From assembly GCF_000969985.1 (NCBI RefSeq), contig NZ_CP009526.1, positions 2,852,001 to 2,916,000 on the forward strand: a stretch of DNA of 64,000 nucleotides. The letters are read 5' to 3'. This document shows positions 18,403 through 27,623 of the stretch, in pieces. Source of the stretch: Methanosarcina barkeri str. Wiesmoor. Its GTDB lineage: Archaea; Halobacteriota; Methanosarcinia; Methanosarcinales; Methanosarcinaceae. A program made the translations under genes and the position numbers. The notes below the pieces were generated by a model. The model was not told the origin of the DNA. It was given only the letters and a program-made list of their open reading frames with translations, and made no database searches. Position 1 is the stretch's first letter, and every line of letters starts with the position of its first letter.

Positions 18403-19854
18403 ATGTCTCTGGATACTACAGTCAAAACGATTCAGGATATTATGCGGAAAGATGCAGGTGTTGACGGTGATGCTCAGCGCATAAGCCAGCTCGGCTGGAT
18501 GCTGTTCCTGAAGATTTTCGATGCGAGGGAAGAAGAATACGAGCTTGAGGACGAAAATTACGTCTCTCCGATCCCTGAAGAACTGCGCTGGAGGAACTGG
18601 GCGAAAGACCCTGAAGGCATAACCGGAGACACTTTGCTGGACTTTGTCAATGAAAAACTCTTCAAAACCCTGAAAAATCTCTCTTTTTCCGAAGATGACG
18701 ACCCGAGAGGCTTTGTCATAAAAGACGTTTTTGAAGATTCATACAACTATATGAAAAACGGAACTTTGATCCGCCAGGTCATAAACAAAATCAACGAGAT
18801 CGATTTTACGAGTTCAAAAGACCTGCACACCTTCGGCTCGATATACGAGAAAATCCTCAAAGACCTGCAGAGCGCAGGCAACGCGGGCGAGTTCTATACT
18901 CCAAGAGCCGTTACCCAGTTTATGGTGGACATGGTTGACCCCAGGCTGGGCGAAAAAGTCCTTGACCCTGCCTGCGGTACAGGTGGCTTTCTAACGAGTA
19001 CAATTGAGCACATCCGCAAGAAATACGTGAAATCCGTGGAAGACCACCGGATTTTGCAGGAGTCCATTTCAGGCGTTGAGAAAAAGCAGCTTCCACACCT
19101 GCTCTGTGTAACAAATATGCTTTTACACGGAATAGAAGTCCCTTCCCGCATCCATCACGACAACACCCTTGCCCGCCCTCTTCGCGATTACACACCAAAA
19201 GAGCGCGTAGACGTGATAGTAACGAATCCTCCTTTTGGCGGCATGGAAGAAGACGGGATAGAGACAAATTTTCCAGCAAATTTCCAGACCCGTGAAACCG
19301 CTGACCTTTTCTTAGTCCTGATTGCCCATATCCTTAAAGACGGAGGCCGCTGCGGAATAGTCCTTCCTGACGGAACCCTTTTCGGGGAAGGCGTAAAGAC
19401 TCGCATTAAAGAAAAACTCCTTCAGGAGTGCAACCTGCATACAATAGCCCGCCTTCCAAACGGCGTCTTCAACCCCTACACCGGCATAAAGACCAATCTC
19501 CTCTTTTTCACGAAAGGCGAACCCACAAAAGAAATCTGGTACTACGAACACCCCTACCCTGCCGGCTATAAGTCCTATTCCAAAACCAAACCCATGCGGA
19601 TAGAAGAATTCGCCCCGGAAAAAGCCTGGTGGAATAACCGGAAAGAAAACGAACATGCCTGGAAAGTCAAAATCGAAGATGTAATCGCCAGCAACTACAA
19701 CCTCGATATCAAAAATCCCAATACATCCGAAGACGACCTTGGAGACCCTGAAGAACTTCTCAAAAAGTACCAGGCCCTCCTTTTCGAAATCAAAGAAGCT
19801 CAAACCACGCTGAAAAATGAACTCATGACCGCACTGGCAGGGAAATCCGCATGA
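18403..19854 (+). CDS. hsdM: Type I DNA methyltransferase, M subunit
   Basis: 483 aa. The N-terminal HsdM helical domain (about 1-140, with GWMLFLKIFDAREEEYE) precedes an N6-adenine methyltransferase domain carrying motif I DPACGTGGF (188-196) and motif IV NPPF (275-278). It methylates the recognition site chosen by HsdS and is needed for both modification and restriction. Its stop overlaps the hsdS start (ATGA). About 480 bp separates it from hsdR, which would allow M and S to be made first when the system enters a new host. Confidence 0.96.
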   Translation: MSLDTTVKTIQDIMRKDAGVDGDAQRISQLGWMLFLKIFDAREEEYELEDENYVSPIPEELRWRNWAKDPEGITGDTLLDFVNEKLFKTLKNLSFSEDDDPRGFVIKDVFEDSYNYMKNGTLIRQVINKINEIDFTSSKDLHTFGSIYEKILKDLQSAGNAGEFYTPRAVTQFMVDMVDPRLGEKVLDPACGTGGFLTSTIEHIRKKYVKSVEDHRILQESISGVEKKQLPHLLCVTNMLLHGIEVPSRIHHDNTLARPLRDYTPKERVDVIVTNPPFGGMEEDGIETNFPANFQTRETADLFLVLIAHILKDGGRCGIVLPDGTLFGEGVKTRIKEKLLQECNLHTIARLPNGVFNPYTGIKTNLLFFTKGEPTKEIWYYEHPYPAGYKSYSKTKPMRIEEFAPEKAWWNNRKENEHAWKVKIEDVIASNYNLDIKNPNTSEDDLGDPEELLKKYQALLFEIKEAQTTLKNELMTALAGKSA

Positions 19855-21608
19855 ACCCGGACGTTTTTTTCGAAAACTTTGAACTTCTTGCCGATGCGCC
19901 GAATGGAGTCCAGAAACTGAGAGAACTTATTTTGCAGCTTGCGGTTATGGGAAAACTTGTGCCACAGGACCCGAATGATGAACCGGCTTCGGTTTTTGAC
20001 AAAGAAACTAATAAGAATAATGAACATTCCGCAATCGAAGGAAAAGTAAGAAAATCACAGAGAATTTCCAAAGAAGAAATTCCATATGAATTACCCAGTA
20101 CATGGAAATGGATGCGGTTAAGCGACATAAGTCACGATTGGGGCCAAAAAAAACCTGATGTCAAATTTACATATATTGATGTTACATCGATTAACAAAGA
20201 ATTAGGGCTAATTTCTGAAGATCTTAAAATATTAAATCCTGAAGATGCACCATCAAGGGCTAGGAAAATAGTCAAAAATGGAACTGTAATATATTCAACT
20301 GTTCGTCCGTATCTATTGAACATAGCTATTGTGGACAAAGATTTTGATCCAGAACCTATAGTAAGTACTGCTTTTGGGATACTGCATCCTTATTCTGGAA
20401 CTTTAAACAAATATCTGTACTATTACTTGAGAAGTAAACCTTTCATTTCCTATGTTGAGTCTGAGATGACGGGAATGGCCTATCCAGCTATCAACGATAC
20501 AAAACTGTATAAAGGCTTGATTCCTCTCCCACCCCTCACCGAACAAAAACGCATTGTCTCCAAAGTTGATGAACTGATGGCTCTCTGCGACAAACTCGAA
20601 GCCCGCCGCCAGAAAAAACAGGAAATTCAGAATAAACTCAACAGCGCTGCCCTTGACAGAATGCTCAGCGCAGAAAAACAGGAAGAATTTGAACAGCACT
20701 GGCAGCATATCTGCGAAAACTTTGATCTTCTCTACGACAACCCTGAAAACGTCGAAAAACTAAGGCAGGCAATTCTTCAGCTTGCGGTTCAGGGAAAATT
20801 AGTGCCACAGGACCTAAATGATGAGCCGGCGAGTGTTTTGATTGAGAAAATTAAGGCTAAAAAAAGGCAATTAATAAAAGCAGGGAAAATTAAGAATTCG
20901 AAAGTATCAGCCCAAATAGATTCCCAAGAAATTCCTTATGAATTGCCAGATAAATGGGAATGGATAAGGATTGAAGACATCACAGATATTGGAACAGGGA
21001 GTACTCCGCTGAAATCAAAAAGTGAATATTACGAAGATGGTTCAATTCCCTGGATTACAAGTTCTTTGACTTCACTAAATTACATAGATAAAGCTGAAAC
21101 TTATATTACTGAAACGGCAGTAAATGAATGCAACTTAAGAATATATCCATCAGGCACTTTACTTGTGGCTCTTTATGGTCAAGGAAAAACACGCGGGCAA
21201 GTTTCGGAGCTAAGAATAGAAGCAACAATTAATCAAGCATGTGCATCTATTGTTTTTATTGAAAACTTTGAAAATATCAAACAATATGTAAAGGTACTTT
21301 TTGAACAAAAATATGAAGAACTAAGAGCACTAGCCGCTGGTGGTGCACAACCGAATCTTAACGTAGGTAAAATAAAAGAAACACTAATTCCTCTTCCACC
21401 TCTCGCCGAACAAAAACGTATCGTTGAAAAAGTAGAGCAGCTCACGGGTTTGTGTGATGAACTTGAATCAAAACTCAGAAAAGAACAGAAAGATAGCGAA
21501 AAACTTATGGAAGCGGTTGTTAAGGGTCTGTTAGAAGGAGAGGACACCGAAAAAACGGAATTGGAAAAACCTATCCCGCTACAGGTGGCGACTATTAAAC
21601 TGAAATAA
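19851..21608 (+). CDS. hsdS: Type I restriction specificity subunit
   Basis: 585 aa with two target-recognition domains, each opened by an ELPxxWxWxR block (PSTWKWMRLSDIS; PDKWEWIRIEDIT) and closed by the conserved IPLPPLxEQKRIV plus a coiled coil. Two matching N-terminal segments (NFELLADAPNGVQKLRELI; NFDLLYDNPENVEKLRQAI) start each half, showing the internal duplication usual in HsdS. The two TRDs differ, so the target should be bipartite and asymmetric; it cannot be read from sequence. The start overlaps hsdM by 4 bases. Confidence 0.95.
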   Translation: MNPDVFFENFELLADAPNGVQKLRELILQLAVMGKLVPQDPNDEPASVFDKETNKNNEHSAIEGKVRKSQRISKEEIPYELPSTWKWMRLSDISHDWGQKKPDVKFTYIDVTSINKELGLISEDLKILNPEDAPSRARKIVKNGTVIYSTVRPYLLNIAIVDKDFDPEPIVSTAFGILHPYSGTLNKYLYYYLRSKPFISYVESEMTGMAYPAINDTKLYKGLIPLPPLTEQKRIVSKVDELMALCDKLEARRQKKQEIQNKLNSAALDRMLSAEKQEEFEQHWQHICENFDLLYDNPENVEKLRQAILQLAVQGKLVPQDLNDEPASVLIEKIKAKKRQLIKAGKIKNSKVSAQIDSQEIPYELPDKWEWIRIEDITDIGTGSTPLKSKSEYYEDGSIPWITSSLTSLNYIDKAETYITETAVNECNLRIYPSGTLLVALYGQGKTRGQVSELRIEATINQACASIVFIENFENIKQYVKVLFEQKYEELRALAAGGAQPNLNVGKIKETLIPLPPLAEQKRIVEKVEQLTGLCDELESKLRKEQKDSEKLMEAVVKGLLEGEDTEKTELEKPIPLQVATIKLK

Positions 21609-21673
21609 ATTATATTTTGTTTTCAGTTTTTCAGCCTCACAGAAAGAGTTTGTTGGAGAGAGTTTCCAGCCCC

Positions 21674-21736
21674 AAAAATAAAAATAATGTGGTAAAAATT
21701 CCAGAAAACCATATTCATCGTCTAAAACCTGTTTTT
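21674..21736 (+). repeat. About 62-bp direct repeat, copy a
   Basis: The segment from aaaaataaaaataatgtgg to cgtctaaaacctg recurs at 22093-22155, 419 bp downstream, bracketing the second long repeat. Confidence 0.8.
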
Positions 21737-22077
21737 CACCGAGCGAAGCTCGGGCCAGGCAGAAAAAGTAAAAAACAAAATAAAAGGCTTTTAAAATACA
21801 GAATACAGTAAATTATATAGTTTTTAAAACTGTGAACACTGGACATATATTTGCACAAAATAGAACGCTCGAACCAGGCCGAAAAAAATAAGAAAGCAAT
21901 AATGAAAGGCTTTTCATAGGCAAAAGTCAGTAAATTCTCCTTTCTTAAAAAACAAAAACACTTAAACTATTTTTTGATTTATTTCTTTTAAAAGGCCGCT
22001 CTCCTGCGTCGAGCGTGACAAATTCGGTTTAAGACGGCTAATGACGTTGCTTTGGCTCAGTTAGTTAACTAATCTAA
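21734..22077. repeat. Long direct repeat, copy 2 (right flank of the RM island)
   Basis: Matches 15139-15477 in the same orientation. The opening hairpin is kept although its loop differs (CCGAGC-gaa-GCTCGG), as are the internal gaacactggacatatatttgc and cttaaactattttttgattt blocks. The two copies enclose hsdR, hsdM and hsdS. Confidence 0.9.
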
Positions 22078-22092
22078 AACGAACAGCTGGAT

Positions 22093-22162
22093 AAAAATAA
22101 AAATAATGTGGTAAAAATTCCCAAAAACCATATTTATCGTCTAAAATCCGTCTTTCCGTCGA
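22093..22162 (+). repeat. Direct repeat copy b plus start of a third long-repeat copy
   Basis: Repeats 21674-21736 and continues into a diverged form of the opening hairpin (gtcgagtgagaagctcag), so a third, truncated copy of the long repeat seems to begin here. The rest of the spacer to 22401 shows no gene. Confidence 0.65.
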
Positions 22163-22401
22163 GTGAGAAGCTCAGTATCTATGCACCTTCGGTTAAGTGG
22201 AAAATCATGACAAATTGTTTCAATAGACTCAAAATTTATCAAATATTTTTATAATTTCTGAGCTGGAAAAGGGTATCAATTTCATGCAAATAGGACAAAA
22301 TTTACTGCCGGTTTCTAATGCAAAGTCGATAGCTTTTAGGTAAGAAAATTCCTTAACCGACAACCAATAGTTTTTTTATATAACAATCTTAATTAATTAA
22401 T

Positions 22402-23103
22402 ATGGGGAATAAATATGTACAACTCATACTATCAAGTGTGTTGGGCTTGCTTATGATCGCAAACATTGCTGCTGCGGACACCTATTTAAACTGGTGTGGT
22501 AGAGAGTGGTGGGTAAGAAGTGGAACTGGTAATCCTGGTGGTAACAACTGGAACAATTCAGGCAAAAGTGTTTGGATTGATGAAAACCAGAAATTACATC
22601 TGACAATCCAGAAAGTTGGAGATACGTGGTATTCAACAGAAGTTGATACGACATCCACTGACTACACCTATGGTGTATACACGTGGACAGTTTCATCACC
22701 AATAATGAATCTTGATCCTAACATTGTAGCTGCTATGTTCTTCCGACATAACGATACTAATGAGATAGATATTGAAGCTACTCAGTGGGGTGGGATATAC
22801 AGTGACAGACTTAGTTATAGTGTCCAGCCAAATGCATACCAGAGTGCAATACCTTATGACTCTCCTTACCAAAATGCTACAAACGTAACATACAGTTTCG
22901 ACTGGGAGTCAACGCATGTCCACTTCACCGCAAAGCTTTCTAATGGAACTGTTATATCTGACTGGAACTGTACAGATCAGACAAGTATTCCGCATGTAGA
23001 AGGCGGAGTTGCGATGCAGATGTGGCTTATGAATCATTTGGCGCCGATAAATGGACAGAATGCAGAGATGGTTTTATCTGACTTTAGCTATACACCATCT
23101 TAA
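22402..23103 (+). CDS. Secreted GH16-like (concanavalin-fold) protein
   Basis: 233 aa with a signal peptide (LILSSVLGLLMIANIAAA). The motif NEIDIEATQW at about residues 120-129 matches the GH16 catalytic pattern ExDxxE in its short form (Glu121, Asp123, Glu125). The order of blocks (WWVRSGTGNPGGNNW, YGVYTWTVSSP, FFRHNDTNEIDIE, YSFDWESTHVHFTA, AMQMWLMNHLAP) also fits beta-glucanase-type jelly rolls. An extracellular beta-glucan or other polysaccharide substrate is inferred. No enzyme of the same pathway is adjacent. A TATA-like tttttatata lies about 28 bp before the ATG. Confidence 0.75.
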   Translation: MGNKYVQLILSSVLGLLMIANIAAADTYLNWCGREWWVRSGTGNPGGNNWNNSGKSVWIDENQKLHLTIQKVGDTWYSTEVDTTSTDYTYGVYTWTVSSPIMNLDPNIVAAMFFRHNDTNEIDIEATQWGGIYSDRLSYSVQPNAYQSAIPYDSPYQNATNVTYSFDWESTHVHFTAKLSNGTVISDWNCTDQTSIPHVEGGVAMQMWLMNHLAPINGQNAEMVLSDFSYTPS

Positions 23104-23716
23104 TTGAAGTGAAAACCTTTTTTTAATTTTTAGACACGCTCTCAGAACATAACTTGTTCAATTGTTCAAAACAAAGTAAGCAAATTTTTCTTTTCCGCTT
23201 GCTGCCCAGGTTCCACATTATTTTTTTGAAAATAAATATTTTTTCCGGATAGTATTTCTTAAACAGGTTCTCTTAAACAGGTTCTCTTAAACAGGTTCAA
23301 GCAAATTAAACCCTTAATTGTATTTGGTGAATATTGGATGATATTTTTGCCATTCCTAAATACAGTATATTCCTAAATACAGTATTATATGCTCTTACCT
23401 TCTGCTAAAAGTTCAATAAATCTGTTTTTGATTGAAAACCAATAGCAGTAACTAATTATGAAATATGAAATTTTCTTCTGGAAAGTGAGATTAATCTAAA
23501 GGGCTGCCGCCTAAAAATAAAATACAGTTTTGAAATTTTCCCGAAAACAGTCCTCTTGATTAAAGCGCAGCGTAGCAAAATTCGAGCAAGAATAGCAAAT
23601 AAGCTATGTTGAGCTGTGAAAATCAATTTATTCTTATTAAAATAAATAGGGTCCTCTTAAACTCACTCTCAAACTAGAGGTTATTACTTATTTGTTCCAT
23701 TTATTAAGGTTATTAG
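23104..23716. other. 613-bp spacer with short repeats
   Basis: Contains three copies of the 15-bp unit ttcttaaacaggttc-type at 23258-23300 and a doubled attcctaaatacagta near 23353-23385. No gene is seen. Confidence 0.55.
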
Positions 23717-24901
23717 TAGTTCCCCTCAAAAAAGTACATTCAATTTTTCGTCTGAATTTTAATTAATGTCATAAAAAATCGTAAATTTTATTGAGAAGGA
23801 TTTTCAATCCTTCTCTGGTGATTATTACGAAACCTCCACTTATACCACTAAATGAAGATTTCAAATGGCAATTGTTGTCCGAAATATTAAATGTTTTTGA
23901 TTTGAGATTCTGTAAGCAAACTCTTACAAGGAGGGGCATTGTGCCCCTCCACAGATCAGTACCTACTATAAAAATTGTTCTTCTAAGCATGTTTTTTTCT
24001 TGTGAAATCTCTTATTCTATAAAGGAATTAAAAGAAAGAGAAAGCTTGAGAAACTTTTTAAAAATCAGTTTAGTACCAACTGAAAAGGAAGTTTATGGCA
24101 TTCTTAGTAAGTATGAACCCCAAGAGTTTACTGCTTTTGTTTTTGAAATATTGAATGATTTATGCCCTAAGAGAAAAAATGGATCAAGAGACATTATTAT
24201 TGATAGTACTGACATAAACCTTAACCTGAACTGGCACGCTAAAAAGATTACCAAAGAAAGCCTAAAAAACAAAGAATACAAGTGGGGCCATTCAACCCAT
24301 AGAGGTTTCTTCATTGGTATGAAACTTACTCTTGCACTTGATTCTCAAACATTAAAACCTTTAGCGTTTCTGATTAATGAAGCAAATGTAGCAGAACCTA
24401 AAATTTATCCTGAAATACTTAAAGAACTTAAAAGAAAGAGAATAATAAAAGCAGGTGACGTTATCTATGCTGATAGAGGATACTATTCCTATGAAAACTA
24501 CGTTATATCTGTAAGAAATTTTAAGGTAGTACCTTTAATTTTTCCAAGGAAAAACTGTAATTTTAAGAAACTTTTCAATATGTTTAGATATCCTCTGAAA
24601 ATATTTGATTTAAGAAGAAATACTGAAAAAGAAATTAAATTCTACAAAGAAATAATTGCAAAGTTTAAAGAGTTAATAAGCAAATGGAAAGAACTCAGAT
24701 CTGTAAGGTCAATTATAGAAGATGTATTCAAAATAGCGAAGAAAGCATACTCTATGGAGAATTTACACAGATATACAAGGAGTTCTGTCCAAAAATACTG
24801 TTCTTTAGCTGTACTTTTAGTAGGGGTAACTGTAAATTACGGTATTAATGAAAGGAAGGAATTGCAAGCCTTCTCTGAATGAAGAAATTAAGAGGGGACT
24901 A
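23717..24901 (+). mobile_element. Insertion sequence, family unassigned
   Basis: Short terminal inverted repeats TAGTTCCCCTC (23717-23727) and GAGGGGACTA (24892-24901, inverted) surround a single transposase gene. The repeats differ by one inserted base. A target duplication could not be settled. Confidence 0.65.
23791..24882 (+). CDS. DDE transposase
   Basis: 363 aa. Likely catalytic residues: DIIIDSTDINLNLNW (first Asp), DVIYADRGYYSYENY (second Asp) and RSIIEDVFKIAKKAY (Glu), the spacing expected for an IS4/IS5-like DDE transposase. The gene is uninterrupted. The start is uncertain: the frame opens with TTG at 23791 in a poor context. Terminal repeats lie just outside, so the element looks complete. 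Confidence 0.82.
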   Translation: MRRIFNPSLVIITKPPLIPLNEDFKWQLLSEILNVFDLRFCKQTLTRRGIVPLHRSVPTIKIVLLSMFFSCEISYSIKELKERESLRNFLKISLVPTEKEVYGILSKYEPQEFTAFVFEILNDLCPKRKNGSRDIIIDSTDINLNLNWHAKKITKESLKNKEYKWGHSTHRGFFIGMKLTLALDSQTLKPLAFLINEANVAEPKIYPEILKELKRKRIIKAGDVIYADRGYYSYENYVISVRNFKVVPLIFPRKNCNFKKLFNMFRYPLKIFDLRRNTEKEIKFYKEIIAKFKELISKWKELRSVRSIIEDVFKIAKKAYSMENLHRYTRSSVQKYCSLAVLLVGVTVNYGINERKELQAFSE

Positions 24902-25005
24902 TAAAATAAATTAAAAATTGAAATGGTTATTACTCAATTGTACAATTCAAATAAGTTATGAAACAGCTTGTTGAGTAAAGTACTTCCATTTCTTTGTGCC
25001 TGTGA

Positions 25006-26418
25006 TTAGAAGGATTTAATGTGCGTTTTATCTGCAGTTTCTGACCCTGCACCTTTTTTTGAAGAATATTTACTTTCTTTGAAGATTTTGTATCCCCTGA
25101 AAAGCAGAAACCCGGACAGCATAAATGCCAGAAAGTCCGACACCGGAAAAGCCGCCCAGACTCCATCCAGTTGGTATAAACGGGGAAGGAGAACAACAGC
25201 AGGGATCAGAAAGAGTAGCTGTCGGCTAATGGAAAGAAGGAAAGCGGGTTTTGCTTTTCCCAGGGCCTGATACAGGGTTGAAGTAATTACATTCATACCT
25301 ATCAAAGGCGTTCCGAGCAACATAATCACTATAGCGTTTTTCCCAAGTTCCATATATTCCGGATCTGTACTGAATAACCCAAGAAGTTGTTCTTTTAAGA
25401 AGTAAATACTAACCAATCCAAGAATCCCAGTGACCGTTGTCGCTGCGAGCGATAATTTCACAGCTTCGGTTATCCTTTCATATTTTTTTGCTCCATAGTT
25501 GAACCCGACAACCGGTTGCAGGCCAAAGGCCATACCCAGGAGGGTCATGAAAATAACAGAATTAATCTTCATTACCACACCAAAAACGGCAATAGCAACG
25601 TCTCCTCCATAAGTTGCAAGTGCATTATATACGAAAATCATCATGAGACTGTTCGCGCATTCCATTACAAAAGATCCAGTACCAATAGCCCCAATTTCCT
25701 TAATGATTTTCAGGTCTGGTTTCAAGGTTTTGGACCTGAAGCGTACAGCTCCTTTTCCTCTTATATAATATAGCAGTAACCAGATCGAAGCTATTGTCTG
25801 TGATATTACGGTTGCAATTGCAGCCCCTTTTACACCCATTCCAAAACCGAGCATAAAAACCGGGTCAAGGAAGATATTAAGGCCGCCTCCTAAAATCATA
25901 GCATTCATTGCAAGACGGGCGTTTCCTTCAGATCGAACAATATTCTGAGTGGCCACACCAAAGACAAAGACAGTCCCTCCCAGTATTATATATTTAAGAT
26001 ATTCTCTGGCATAGGGCAGAACTCCAGGAGTTGCCCCAAAAACTTTCAAAAGTGGATTAAGATAATAAAGGCAGAGAGCGGCTATAAATACGCTTAAAAT
26101 CAAACTAAGGGAAAAAACATTTCCAAGTACCCTTTCGGCTTTTTCATTTTCTCGGGCTCCAAGAGCACGCGAGATTATAGAAGAACCACCTGTCCCGAGC
26201 ATAATCCCAAAAGCCATGATTATCATCTGAATTGGAAAAGCTATTGAAAGCCCGCCTATGGCCTGGACGTCATCTGCTCCATAGGCTATTCCCACGAAAA
26301 AGGTGTCCACTACATTATAAATAGCCTGAACCAGCATTCCGACGACAATGGGAGCTGAGAGCTTAAACAGGAGCTTCTTTATGTTATCTTTGCCAAGAAA
26401 CTCGCTTTTTTCATCCAT
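25006..26418 (-). CDS. MATE family efflux transporter
   Basis: About 470 aa with twelve hydrophobic segments in two halves. Typical MATE features: LLFKLSAPIVVGMLVQAIYNVVDTFFVG at the N-terminus and MTLLGMAFGLQPVVGFNYGAKKYER in the seventh-helix region. Na+ or H+ driven export of cationic compounds is the family role. The start ATG at 26418 (MDEKSEFLG) is chosen because GGAG lies 8 bases upstream; the longer frame to 26487 would overlap the MarR gene. It is co-directional with the regulator and 25 bp after it, so they form an operon. Confidence 0.93.
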   Translation of the reverse strand: MDEKSEFLGKDNIKKLLFKLSAPIVVGMLVQAIYNVVDTFFVGIAYGADDVQAIGGLSIAFPIQMIIMAFGIMLGTGGSSIISRALGARENEKAERVLGNVFSLSLILSVFIAALCLYYLNPLLKVFGATPGVLPYAREYLKYIILGGTVFVFGVATQNIVRSEGNARLAMNAMILGGGLNIFLDPVFMLGFGMGVKGAAIATVISQTIASIWLLLYYIRGKGAVRFRSKTLKPDLKIIKEIGAIGTGSFVMECANSLMMIFVYNALATYGGDVAIAVFGVVMKINSVIFMTLLGMAFGLQPVVGFNYGAKKYERITEAVKLSLAATTVTGILGLVSIYFLKEQLLGLFSTDPEYMELGKNAIVIMLLGTPLIGMNVITSTLYQALGKAKPAFLLSISRQLLFLIPAVVLLPRLYQLDGVWAAFPVSDFLAFMLSGFLLFRGYKIFKESKYSSKKGAGSETADKTHIKSF

Positions 26419-26443
26419 ATTTTCATCTCCATCGTTTTCCACC

Positions 26444-26932
26444 TCAATCGTCTGACCTGCCAGATGGAGGCTCGAACCCAGGTTCAAAAAGTTTAGTTAC
26501 AGCTTTATGAATGAGCATCCTGAAAATTTCTTTTTCTTCAAAGGTAAAATCTGAAAAGAGAATATCTGTAAAAGCGGTCAACTTTTTAAAAATAATATAT
26601 CTCATTTCCTTTCCTTTTTCAGTCAGATAAACCCTGTAAGCTCGAAGATCATTTTCGTCCCTTTCCCTGTAAACGTAACCTTCTTTTTCCAGATTCTGGA
26701 TTGCTCTGGCACTTGTTGCTTTGCTAACTTTCAGTTCCTTTGCAAGAGTTTCCTGTGATACTCCATCTTTGTAGTATAATGACATTAAAAACTCAAACTG
26801 TCCGCTTCCGACCCTGTAAGCTTCGAGTTCCTTTACCATGTACGCCAGATGGCTCCTGTAGATGCAAGCAATAGGGCCTAATATTTCTCTTGGGTCTTTT
26901 TTTCTTAAGTTTCCTTCTCTTGGTTTTTCCAT
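26444..26932 (-). CDS. MarR family transcriptional regulator
   Basis: About 162 aa with the winged-helix core YKDGVSQETLAKELKVSKATSARAIQNLEKEGYVYRERDENDLRAYRVYLTEKG, in which the recognition helix and the DxRxxxxxLTxKG wing are clear. It is the first gene of an operon with the MATE exporter and probably represses it until a ligand binds. ATG 26932 is preferred over the GTG at 26947 because GAAGGA stands 7 bases upstream. Confidence 0.92.
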   Translation of the reverse strand: MEKPREGNLRKKDPREILGPIACIYRSHLAYMVKELEAYRVGSGQFEFLMSLYYKDGVSQETLAKELKVSKATSARAIQNLEKEGYVYRERDENDLRAYRVYLTEKGKEMRYIIFKKLTAFTDILFSDFTFEEKEIFRMLIHKAVTKLFEPGFEPPSGRSDD

Positions 26933-27148
26933 AATTTTATCCTTCACATTTATGAGCTGGGCAGCTTGTTTTTGAGTGAACCAGTGTAAAAATCGTTATA
27001 AATGGAACTGATCCGACCTCTATAGGCTGGTGAGGTATATAATAGTTCCGAATGAAACTAAAATTAGATGCAAATACTGGTTAGTATATAAACTTAGAAA
27101 GTAAATGACTTCTATCTCAAGAATAAATATTTATTTATAGGTTTTTAT

Positions 27149-27623
27149 CTTGACTTTGTCACATTTCCTTTTCGCGTCAGCCGTGAAGTCCTAATTTTTC
27201 CTTTATAAATTTAGTTTAATGAAACAAATAACAGATGCCTTCATCAAGTCAAATAATATTTCTGTAAAAAACACATTTCAGAGAAACATCTTGACTCCTG
27301 TTTTCAAACAAAAACTCATTGTGTTGTTTTCACCTGTATTGATTACCTTAATGGTTTGGTTCTCCTCCCCTATAGGAAAAATATGAGAAAATGGCAATTT
27401 ATTGTTGTAAATACTCTAACACTCAATAACTAATCCATTTCATCTTAACTTCCCCTTGGAGTTTTGCAGATTTCCTCAAACTTGTTCGAACAAATGCCAT
27501 TCAAACTATAGGCAAAAATGGTGTTCTTATACTTGACGAATCAAGTATAAAAAAATATAGAAAGAGTTCTGTCGGAGTTTCTTGTCAGTATTGCGATGAC
27601 CTTGGGAAAGAGGATAGTTGTCA
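27149..27623 (+). pseudogene. Decayed fragment of an IS701 element
   Basis: Starts with the same end as the intact element (CTTGACTTTGTCACATTTCC) followed by the transposase N-terminus (MKQITDAFIKSNNISV), but with frameshifts and a loss around residues 14-18. It runs through ILDESSIKK and QYCDDLGKEDSCQV, then stops abruptly at a junction with TnpB sequence. It is about the first third of the element. Confidence 0.85.

Noticed and set aside
19312-19803. Minus-strand frame inside hsdM
   Set aside because: Shadow of the hsdM reading frame; repetitive Phe/Gly/Val composition, no motif.
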